DNA from: Bacteroidota bacterium
GTDB taxonomy: Bacteria; Bacteroidota; Bacteroidia; Bacteroidales; CG2-30-32-10
Length of the DNA stretch: 14,104 nt
Direction: 5' to 3'
Assembly: GCA_013334735.1 (NCBI GenBank)
Contig: JAAXXA010000019.1
Coordinates: 1 to 14,104, forward strand
The position numbers were made by a program, and so were the translations under genes. Below the pieces are notes generated by a model. It did not search any database and was not told the DNA's origin. It saw only the letters and a list, made by a program, of their open reading frames with translations. Below, piece after piece: positions 1 through 6,956 of this stretch (positions are counted from its first letter, which is position 1; every line of letters starts with the position of its first letter).

Positions 1-2
1 CT

Positions 3-230
3 ATTTCAAAAGCAATAGCCCGTGCTGCAGGACAAGTAGTTGCTACGGCTCACATGTCGGACCATTCACTTGGAGCTGCGGTATATGCTTTATTAGCCGT
101 GAATTATGCAGGTAAATCAGTAGATGCAGAAAGAAAATGGCAAAATGAACAATTGCCTTCAGAAATTAGAGAGCTTGTGCTAACTACAAGAAGTCGCAAA
201 GAAAAAGTATTTAAAGGTTTAAGAATATAA
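3..230 (+). CDS. Imm-5-like putative immunity protein, C-terminal part (5' end outside window)
   Basis: An open frame enters from the left edge (first full codon at 3) and ends at TAA 228-230, leaving 75 residues. The readable part is Ala-rich and helical: it contains RAAGQVVATAHMSDHSLGAA, then YALLAVN, a K/D/E-rich stretch with ERKWQNEQLP, and REIREL-like residues near the end. From memory, this order (AAG..xATAH, H.xGAA.YAL, ER.WQ...LP, RxLVL) is that of the small stand-alone proteins annotated as 'putative immunity protein' (Imm-5-like family), which are usually about 150 residues, so roughly half would be missing here. In polymorphic-toxin systems such domains are proposed to neutralise a toxin, but no toxin gene is visible downstream and the actual role of single copies is not known. 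The two surface-protein genes start 280 bp later behind their own promoter, so co-transcription is not expected. The family call rests on recognised motifs only. Confidence 0.7.
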   Translation: MSKAIARAAGQVVATAHMSDHSLGAAVYALLAVNYAGKSVDAERKWQNEQLPSEIRELVLTTRSRKEKVFKGLRI

Positions 231-373
231 TACAAAAATGTAATTCACTTCTGCAACCTTTATTTTCTGCAATTGTATGTTAAAATATAATAACTTTATA
301 TATCAGCGCTAAATGCCTCTTCTTCTAAATTATTGATATGTAGGTTTGCGCTACGAATTAAGAGGTAGGAAAG

Positions 374-405
374 TTTGTTTTTTAGAAAAAAATATTTTAT
401 CTTTG
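374..405 (+). promoter_or_regulatory. Bacteroidota-type promoter (-33 TTTG / -7 TATCTTTG)
   Basis: TTTG at 374-377 and TATCTTTG at 398-405 are separated by 20 bases. This fits the Bacteroidota sigma-factor consensus TTTG - about 20 bp - TAnnTTTG. Transcription would begin around 411-415, giving an AT-rich leader of about 95 bases before the ATG at 510. This rules out the TTG at 375 as the start of the following gene, because it lies inside the promoter. The rest of the 231-509 gap is AT-rich and shows no gene or convincing terminator. A weak CCTCTT/AAGAGG pairing (about 317-365) lies just upstream of the promoter. Confidence 0.65.
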
Positions 406-509
406 TAGTATTATTTATAAGATTAAAGCATGTTTTACCCATGTACGTATTTTCTTTAATAAAAAATAAACAAAATACAAAATTTATAAACATATCGAAA
501 CTTTCACCT

Positions 510-3155
510 ATGGCAAATCACCGATATATTTTAAAAACACTGCTTAGTAGCTTGATTTACTTATACCTTTTACCTTTTACCTTTTGCCTTTTTTTTTCCT
601 TTAATTTACTAGCTCAAGGTGGAGGTGTATCTATAAACGCTACCGGTATTGCTGCCGATAACTCTGCAATGCTTGATGTGAGCGCAACAAATCAGGGAAT
701 GCTTATACCACGTATGACCACTTTACAACGCGATGATATTGCATCACCTGCCATTGGATTAATAATTTTCAATATTGACTGTAAAAATTTGAATATTTAT
801 AATGGCAGCGAATGGGAGTCGTTAAATTCAACAGGAGGCTCTGCTCCCGGAACAGCAGGTTCTATCATGGGTACAGCTACTATATGCCAGGGACAGTCAG
901 GAATAACATATTCAATTGTACCGGTTACAAATGCCACAGCTTATTCGTGGTCTTATTCAGGAAGCGGATTTTCTATTACTTCCGGAGCAACTACTAATTC
1001 TGTTACTGCAAGCTTTTCTGGTTCGGCTACATCAGGTATATTAACTGTTTATGGAACCAATGTTTGTGGTAAAGGTGTTGCCTCATCAGGATACCTTGTT
1101 ACGGTTTTTCCAGTGATAACAGCAGAAGTGAGCATAGCAGCATCCTCAAATCCTATTTGTACAGGCACGGAAGTAACATTTACCGCAACACCGGTAAACG
1201 GTGGTTCAACGCCATCATACCAATGGAAACTAAACAATGTAAATGTAGGAACAAACAGCGCAACATATAGTAATTCTGCATTATCAAACGGAGACCTTGT
1301 AAGTTGTATAATGACTTCCAATGCTACATGTGTAATAGGCAGTCCAGTTACATCAAATGTAATAACAATGAGCGTAAACTCATATTTGCCGGCAAGTGTT
1401 AGCATAGCAGCTTCAGCCAACCCTACATGTCCTTCAACAGAAATAACATTTACCGCAACGCCTGTAAATGGTGGAGCAGCTCCTTCTTACCAATGGAAAT
1501 TTAATAGTGCAAATGTAGGAACGAACAGCGCAACATATAGTAATTCCGGATTAATAAACGGAGATCAGGTAAATTGTATAATGACATCAAATTATAGTTG
1601 TGTAACCGGTAGTCCCGCAACCTCAAATGTAATAACAGAAACAGTAAATCCTTTGGCTGAAATACCTGTAGCTATAGCAGGAACCGCGGCTACACAAACG
1701 CAGATAACAGCCAATTGGAATACAACAGCCAACGCGACAAAATATTTTGTAGATGTTGCAACAGATAATGGTTTTACAGGCATTCTTACAAATTATAATA
1801 ACATAGATGTAAGTAATGTTTTAACATATAATGTAACAGGCTTGTCATGCGGAAATACATATTATTACAGGGTAAGAGCAAATAATACCTGTGGAACAAG
1901 TTCCAATTCAAATACAATTTCTTATGCTACTACTGCATGTTGTACAGGTCCACCGGCACAACCGGGTACAATTAGCGGAAATGCAATTTTTTGTGTAGCA
2001 TCAGGACAAAATTATAGTATTTCTTCGGTTTCGGAGGCTACGACCTATACATGGGCTGTACCGGTTGGAGCATCTATAAATTCAGGACAGGGTACTACTT
2101 CAATCTCTGTTAATTTTGGATCTTCATCAGGAAATGTAAGTGTTACTGCAGGAAATGCCTGTGGAACAAGCGCTGCTTCAACATTAGCAGTAAGCTCTTT
2201 AACAGGTTGGCAATATAGCGCGCCTCTTTCTGTTACAAATACTTCAGGCGTTGGTCTTACTGATTTTCAGCTAAGGTTTACAGTAACATTTGCTTCAGGA
2301 AAAATGAAATCCGATTTTTCAGATTTACGATTCGGCGCTATCTCCGGTCCTATACTCAACTATTGGATAGAATCATATACTTCTTCTACATCAGCGATAG
2401 TATGGGTAAGAGTTCCATCAATACCGGTTTCAGGAACAACTATAAACATGTTTTATGGAAATAGTTCAGCAACATCTTTAAGCAACGCAACTAATACATT
2501 TGATTTTTATGATGTTTGTAATGCTAGTAGTACAGGTTGGACAGCAACTTCCGAGGGGGTAGGGAGTAATACTTTTAGTACATCAAATGGTTATTTCAGA
2601 TTATCCGGGGCTGGGGTATGTTGTAGCAGTAGCTGGGGAACCGCGGTTGTGAAAAAATCTTTACCATCACCTCTTACTTCCGGCTCTTACGTTGTAAGTT
2701 TCCAAAACCGTAATTCTATGGGAGTATGTGCTGGGGGAGGTTTTAACATAATAAGCAGTAATGATGGTGGCGCTACCAGCAACGGAGGAGATGTGTATGT
2801 AGAGTGTGATAACGCTAATTATTGTAGTGGCACACCCGCCGGACGTATTTCTATTGCAGGCAATACCGGTAGTGCAGCTTATTATAGCAATAACACGGGA
2901 TCTTCTTTTACACAATATGATATTAAACCGATGAATATTACTAACAAAACTGCAACTCTTTATAAAGATGGCTCATCTATAGTTACTGCTTCCGGAGGTA
3001 GCGTAGCTCCCATTTTAACAACCATTAGCTTATCATCTTCAAATAATGGTTATAGCAATAGTGTGAATATAGAGGATTTCCAAAATATAATTATTCGCAA
3101 ATACGCAAGTCCCGAACCTTCCGTTACACCCGGAACAGAGATAAGTTGCCCATAG
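510..3155 (+). CDS. Exported modular surface protein with Ig-like, FN3, PKD-like and DUF2341 domains
   Basis: The frame is open further upstream, but the ATG at 510 is chosen because it is followed directly by a signal peptide (hydrophobic stretch about 9-32, ending LLAQ at 33-36) and lies downstream of the promoter at 374-405. An ATG at 441 would give an overlong leader. The 881-residue product has these parts in order: a conserved N-terminal segment (37-105, with MLDVSATNQGMLIPRMTT) common in Bacteroidota surface proteins; a PKD-like domain (about 113-200); two Ig-like repeats (206-290, 296-380) about 90 residues each; an FN3 domain (385-475, with YYYRVRANN); a second PKD-like domain (484-561); DUF2341 (566-663, with YWIES, VWVRVPSI, MFYGN); and a C-terminal beta-rich region (664-881) probably of concanavalin-like fold. 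It ends IRKYASPEPSV..., the usual end of such a domain, with no type IX sorting domain after it. An extracellular binding or adhesive role is inferred; no enzyme motif is seen. It is likely co-transcribed with the related gene 28 bp downstream. Confidence 0.85.
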   Translation: MANHRYILKTLLSSLIYLYLLPFTFCLFFSFNLLAQGGGVSINATGIAADNSAMLDVSATNQGMLIPRMTTLQRDDIASPAIGLIIFNIDCKNLNIYNGSEWESLNSTGGSAPGTAGSIMGTATICQGQSGITYSIVPVTNATAYSWSYSGSGFSITSGATTNSVTASFSGSATSGILTVYGTNVCGKGVASSGYLVTVFPVITAEVSIAASSNPICTGTEVTFTATPVNGGSTPSYQWKLNNVNVGTNSATYSNSALSNGDLVSCIMTSNATCVIGSPVTSNVITMSVNSYLPASVSIAASANPTCPSTEITFTATPVNGGAAPSYQWKFNSANVGTNSATYSNSGLINGDQVNCIMTSNYSCVTGSPATSNVITETVNPLAEIPVAIAGTAATQTQITANWNTTANATKYFVDVATDNGFTGILTNYNNIDVSNVLTYNVTGLSCGNTYYYRVRANNTCGTSSNSNTISYATTACCTGPPAQPGTISGNAIFCVASGQNYSISSVSEATTYTWAVPVGASINSGQGTTSISVNFGSSSGNVSVTAGNACGTSAASTLAVSSLTGWQYSAPLSVTNTSGVGLTDFQLRFTVTFASGKMKSDFSDLRFGAISGPILNYWIESYTSSTSAIVWVRVPSIPVSGTTINMFYGNSSATSLSNATNTFDFYDVCNASSTGWTATSEGVGSNTFSTSNGYFRLSGAGVCCSSSWGTAVVKKSLPSPLTSGSYVVSFQNRNSMGVCAGGGFNIISSNDGGATSNGGDVYVECDNANYCSGTPAGRISIAGNTGSAAYYSNNTGSSFTQYDIKPMNITNKTATLYKDGSSIVTASGGSVAPILTTISLSSSNNGYSNSVNIEDFQNIIIRKYASPEPSVTPGTEISCP
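1125..1664 (+). repeat. Two tandem 270-bp Ig-like coding repeats
   Basis: Units 1125-1394 and 1395-1664 encode closely similar 90-residue Ig-like domains. Shared landmarks are SIAAS.NP at the start, FTATPVNGG, VGTNSATYSNS, NGD, and CIMTSN near the end. Stretches such as the codons for VGTNSATYSN are almost identical at the DNA level, which points to a fairly recent in-frame duplication inside the gene. Confidence 0.85.
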
Positions 3156-3183
3156 TTAAATCTAAATAAAAACATCATAAATT

Positions 3184-5910
3184 ATGGAAAATAATAAAAC
3201 TTATAAAATTTCGAAAAGCATAGTATATGTTTTGTTATCTTTTAACTTTATACTTTCAACTTTTTACTCGCTTGCCCAGAGCGGAGGAGTTGCAATAAAC
3301 GCTACAGGAAATGCTGCCGATAACTCTGCAATGCTTGATGTAAATGCCACAAATCAGGGAATGTTGATTCCTCGTATGACAACTATACAAAGAGATAGCA
3401 TTCCATATAAATGTTCTTGTACTCCTGCTCAGGGGTTGCAGATATTTAATACAACTACAAATTGCTTTGAGTTTTATTTAGGAACTAAATGGCAATCCAC
3501 TGTTTGTGGTTGTACAAGCGCACCTGCAGCAGCAGGAAGCATAAGCGGTACAGCAACTGTTTGTCCGGGGCAAAATGCAGTTTTGTATTCCGTTTCTGCT
3601 ATTTCAGGAGCGACAAGTTATATATGGTCTTATTCAGGTACAGGCGCCGTTATCGTTGGTTCAACAAATACTGTGATTGTTTATTTTTCAGGGACAGCTA
3701 CATCAGGAAATCTTACTGTAATGGGAGCCAATGCCTGTGGCAATGGTAATGTTTCCGACAATTATGCAATTTCCGTTAATTCTACAGCGCCTAATATTAC
3801 AATACAACCGGCATCTATGGCAGCTTGCCTTGGTAACGGAGCTGTATCTTTTACCGTAACAGCTACAGGAGGTTTAACATATCAATGGCAGGAGTATATA
3901 AGTAGTTGGAACAATGTTGCAAATGCAGGTGTTTATTCAAATGTTACTACAGCTACATTAACTATTACAAATCCTCCATTAGGTATGAATGGAAACAAAT
4001 ACAGATGTATAGTAAGTGGCACATGCACAAGTTCAACATCTGACGGTATAGCTACACTAACAGTAGATACCGCACCTGAAATTACTTCACAACCGACTAA
4101 TCCTGCAACAGTTTGTTCAGGAACGGGTACACCATCTTTCACAGTAGCAGCAACAGGTGCAGGATTAACCTACAAATGGCAAGAATATATCAGCAGTTGG
4201 AATGATGTATCTAATGGAGGAGTTTATTCAAATGCAACAACAGCCACTTTAACAATTACTAATCCTACATCAGGAATGAACGCTTATAAATATCGTTGTA
4301 TAGTTAACGGAACATGCGCGCCTGCTGATACATCAGATGGAAATGCAACATTGTCTGTTAATGCCGTTCCTGAAATAACCTCAGAACCTTCAAATCCGGC
4401 AGCAGTTTGTTCGGGAACAGGAACACCATCTTTTACAGTAACTGCTACAGGATTGGGCTTAACATATCAATGGCAGGAATATATCAGTAGTTGGAATGAT
4501 GTATCGAATGGTGGCGTTTATTCAAATGTTACTACAGCTACTTTAACCATTACAAACCCTGCATCAGGAATGAACGGCTATAAATATCGTTGTATAGTTA
4601 GCGGTACATGCTCTCCTGCAGCTACAAGTGATGGTTTAGCTTTGCTAACCGTTGATCCTACTTCTGTGGGTGGTACTGTAGCTTCAAATCAAACTGTTTG
4701 TTCCGGCTCTTCGCCGGCAGATTTAACTTTAAGTGGCAATACAGGCAGTGTAATTAGATGGGAGAAAGCAGCCGATTCAGGATTTACTTCTCCAACTACA
4801 ATTGCTGTAACTTCTACAACATTGGCAGGCTCAACCATCGGTAATCTTACTGCTGATACATATTTCAGAGCTGTTGTAAAAAGTGGTTCCTGTAGTTTAG
4901 TTTATTCATCAACTGCTACAATAACAATAAGTCCTTTGCCTGTTGCTCCCGGTTCTGCAAATGTAGATGTAAACAACTTCTGCGCTAATGCAGGAGGCAA
5001 TATTATTCTAACTGCTACAGGCGGTTCAGGCACTTCATTAAAATGGTACACCGCTAGTTGCGGAGGTTCTATAGCAGGTACCGGAAATCCATTAACTATA
5101 GCAAAACCAACTACTACTACCACCTATTATGCTAGATGGGAAACTGCAAGTTGCGGTAATTCAAGCTGTGCCAGTGTTACCGTTACAGTAATTTCATACG
5201 CTTCAGGAAGTCAAACATTTAATTACACAGGCGCACAGCAGACTTTTACAGTACCATCCTGTGTTACTTCAATTACAATTGATGCAAGTGGCGCATCCGG
5301 AAATTCTACTAATACTGGCGCTTACGGAGGAAAAGGAGCACGCGTACAAACAACACTTTCCGTTACTTCAGGAAGCACACTTTATATTTATGTAGGAGGT
5401 TCAGGTGTTACACATTCAGGTTATAATGGAGGAAACGATGGCGGTAATGGCTATTCAGGTGGTGGAGCTTCTGATATTCGTCAGAGTGGTACTAGTCTTA
5501 CTAACCGTATCGTTGTAGCAGGTGGTGGTGGCGCAGGTACCGACTGCGCCGCTCTTGGTTCATGTACAACTCCTACAGGCGGAAACGGAGGGCAAAATGG
5601 ATCTGATGGCACTACAAACCCAGGTAACGGCGGCAGTCCTGGCGGAGGTGCTACACAGTCTAGTGGTGGTAATGCTGGCACTGGAAACGGAAGAAACGGA
5701 AGCGCAGGCAGTTTGGGAGTGGGCGGTTATCCAGGCGGTAACGGTGGCGCAGGAGGAGGAGGTTATTATGGTGGAGGCGGTGGTGCCGGATCTGCATATC
5801 CTAACCCCGGAGCCGGTGGTGGAGGTGGCTCCAGTTATTCCGCAGGAAGCAGCACTTCATATACAAGCGGTTATCAAACCGGTGATGGGCAGATAATAAT
5901 CAATTATTAA
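3184..5910 (+). CDS. Exported modular protein with PKD-like and Ig-like repeats and a C-terminal ALK-type glycine-rich domain
   Basis: The 908-residue product starts at ATG 3184 with a signal peptide (hydrophobic 13-29, likely cleavage after SLA at 29-31). Residues 33-108 match the N-terminal segment of the preceding gene product (ADNSAMLDV.ATNQGMLIPRMTT in both), and a PKD-like domain (about 114-199) is also shared. Then follow three Ig-like repeats (202-296, 297-394, 395-492; each has YQWQEYISSW or a close variant, GVYSN, LTITNP, YRCIV.GTC), two further Ig-like segments (about 493-583 and 584-670), and a glycine-rich domain (about 675-908). The last has the hallmarks of the ALK/LTK-type Gly_rich family: QTFTVPSCVTSITI, IYVGGSG, GGGASDIRQ (759-767), RIVVAGGGGAG, and a final IIINY. 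It lacks a C-terminal type IX sorting domain and any enzyme motif. It is 28 bp from its upstream paralogue, so the two probably form an operon. A surface or matrix role is inferred; the ligand is unknown. Confidence 0.85.
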   Translation: MENNKTYKISKSIVYVLLSFNFILSTFYSLAQSGGVAINATGNAADNSAMLDVNATNQGMLIPRMTTIQRDSIPYKCSCTPAQGLQIFNTTTNCFEFYLGTKWQSTVCGCTSAPAAAGSISGTATVCPGQNAVLYSVSAISGATSYIWSYSGTGAVIVGSTNTVIVYFSGTATSGNLTVMGANACGNGNVSDNYAISVNSTAPNITIQPASMAACLGNGAVSFTVTATGGLTYQWQEYISSWNNVANAGVYSNVTTATLTITNPPLGMNGNKYRCIVSGTCTSSTSDGIATLTVDTAPEITSQPTNPATVCSGTGTPSFTVAATGAGLTYKWQEYISSWNDVSNGGVYSNATTATLTITNPTSGMNAYKYRCIVNGTCAPADTSDGNATLSVNAVPEITSEPSNPAAVCSGTGTPSFTVTATGLGLTYQWQEYISSWNDVSNGGVYSNVTTATLTITNPASGMNGYKYRCIVSGTCSPAATSDGLALLTVDPTSVGGTVASNQTVCSGSSPADLTLSGNTGSVIRWEKAADSGFTSPTTIAVTSTTLAGSTIGNLTADTYFRAVVKSGSCSLVYSSTATITISPLPVAPGSANVDVNNFCANAGGNIILTATGGSGTSLKWYTASCGGSIAGTGNPLTIAKPTTTTTYYARWETASCGNSSCASVTVTVISYASGSQTFNYTGAQQTFTVPSCVTSITIDASGASGNSTNTGAYGGKGARVQTTLSVTSGSTLYIYVGGSGVTHSGYNGGNDGGNGYSGGGASDIRQSGTSLTNRIVVAGGGGAGTDCAALGSCTTPTGGNGGQNGSDGTTNPGNGGSPGGGATQSSGGNAGTGNGRNGSAGSLGVGGYPGGNGGAGGGGYYGGGGGAGSAYPNPGAGGGGGSSYSAGSSTSYTSGYQTGDGQIIINY
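3787..4659 (+). repeat. Three tandem Ig-like coding repeats of about 290 bp
   Basis: Units 3787-4071 (285 bp), 4072-4365 (294 bp) and 4366-4659 (294 bp) encode Ig-like domains that differ mainly by synonymous or conservative changes. Units 2 and 3 are the closest pair: both contain CSGTGTPSFTV and EYISSWNDVSNGGVYSN. Such near-identity in a secreted protein suggests recent duplication or gene conversion, and the copy number could vary between strains. Confidence 0.85.
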
Positions 5911-5961
5911 AAATTGACTTGACGTGAAGGCAGATAAAAAAGACATTATAAAAAAAATCAT

Positions 5962-5969
5962 TATCTTTG
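5962..5969 (+). promoter_or_regulatory. Candidate -7 promoter element for hldD
   Basis: TATCTTTG, identical to the -7 box at 398-405, lies 20 bases before the hldD ATG. No TTTG is found at the expected distance upstream, so only half of the consensus is present. It sits in the 79-bp gap after the glycine-rich protein gene. That gap shows no hairpin terminator, so readthrough from upstream is also possible. Confidence 0.4.
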
Positions 5970-5989
5970 GCTAAGAAAATTAAAAAACT

Positions 5990-6955
5990 ATGATTATAGT
6001 AACCGGAGCTGCAGGCTTTATAGGAAGCTGCCTTGTACATAAACTCAACAATAAAGGTTATCGCGAAATTATTGTTGTAGATGATTTTTCCAATCCTGTA
6101 AAAAATAAAAATCTCGAAAATAAAACTTTTTTACAAAAAGTTCATCGCGATGATTTTTTTAATTGGTTTAGTGAAAATCACACGAAAGTAAATTTTGTAT
6201 TCCATCTTGGAGCGCGCACCGATACTACAGAATTTGATAAAGCTATTTTTGATAAGCTCAACCTTAATTACAGCAAAGATATGTGGATGTCGTGTGTAAA
6301 ATATAATATTCCTCTGATATACGCGTCCTCAGCTGCTACTTATGGAATGGGTGAAAATGGTTATAGCGACAAACATGAACTTATTAAAAAATTAAAACCG
6401 CTTAACCCTTATGGTGACTCAAAAAATGAATTTGATAAGTGGGTTTTAGATCAAAAAGAAACACCATCTTATTGGGCTGGAGTAAAATTTTTTAATGTTT
6501 ACGGTCCTAATGAATATCACAAAAGTAGAATGGCATCGGTAGTTTTTCACGCTTTTAATCAAATTAAAAATACGGGAAAAGTAAAATTATTCCGGTCGCA
6601 CAACCCCGATTATTCTAATGGTGGGCAATTACGCGATTTTATTTATGTAAAAGACGTTATAAATTTATTATGGCTTGGTATGTTATATAAACAAAATGGT
6701 GGCATTTATAATATGGGTACCGGAAAAGCACGTACATTTCTTGATCTTGCAAAAGCAACTTTCAAAGCAATGAACAAACCGGAAAATATTGAATTTATTG
6801 ATACACCTCAAGATATAAGGGCGAAATATCAATATTTTACAGAAGCGGATTTAACAAAACTTCATTCCATAAATTATAATATCCCTTTCTTTTCGCTCGA
6901 AAAAGGCATCGAAGATTATGTGCAGTGGTATTTAAGTAAAGGAATTTATTATTAA
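5990..6955 (+). CDS. hldD: ADP-L-glycero-D-manno-heptose 6-epimerase
   Basis: The enzyme converts ADP-D-glycero-beta-D-manno-heptose to the L-glycero form, the last step in making the heptose precursor of the LPS inner core. It acts in the cytoplasm. The 321-residue product is a short-chain dehydrogenase/reductase-type epimerase of normal family length. It has the N-terminal Rossmann NADP-binding motif TGAAGFIG (5-12), FHLGARTDTTE (71-81) typical of HldD, the SSAATYG segment (113-119), the catalytic pair Y141 and K145 (YGDSK), and FFNVYGPNEYHKSRMASV (167-184), whose K178 corresponds to the second catalytic lysine of this family. LRDFIYVKDV (214-223) and YNMGTGKARTF (240-250) complete the substrate-binding side. 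The start ATG has an A-rich leader and no Shine-Dalgarno sequence. The stop codon lies one base from the stop of the convergent gene. No other LPS genes are in the window. Confidence 0.95.
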   Translation: MIIVTGAAGFIGSCLVHKLNNKGYREIIVVDDFSNPVKNKNLENKTFLQKVHRDDFFNWFSENHTKVNFVFHLGARTDTTEFDKAIFDKLNLNYSKDMWMSCVKYNIPLIYASSAATYGMGENGYSDKHELIKKLKPLNPYGDSKNEFDKWVLDQKETPSYWAGVKFFNVYGPNEYHKSRMASVVFHAFNQIKNTGKVKLFRSHNPDYSNGGQLRDFIYVKDVINLLWLGMLYKQNGGIYNMGTGKARTFLDLAKATFKAMNKPENIEFIDTPQDIRAKYQYFTEADLTKLHSINYNIPFFSLEKGIEDYVQWYLSKGIYY

Positions 6956-6956
6956 A

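Noticed and set aside
296..493. 65-codon minus-strand open frame in the first intergenic region
   Set aside because: Low-complexity product with no recognisable features, lying across the promoter and leader of the plus-strand gene.
375..509. TTG-initiated 5' extension of the first large surface-protein gene
   Set aside because: It overlaps the promoter boxes at 374-405 and would bury the signal peptide 45 residues inside the protein.
1049..1420. 123-codon minus-strand open frame
   Set aside because: It lies wholly inside the Ig-repeat coding region and reflects its biased codons; the product has no signal or domain.
5522..5896. 124-codon plus-strand open frame in another reading frame of the glycine-rich region
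   Set aside because: It arises from GGN-rich codons read out of frame (Val/Ala/Glu-rich product). The host frame carries the recognisable glycine-rich domain.
5911..5989. Terminator after the glycine-rich protein gene
   Set aside because: No stable stem is present before the A-runs; only a candidate -7 promoter box is seen.
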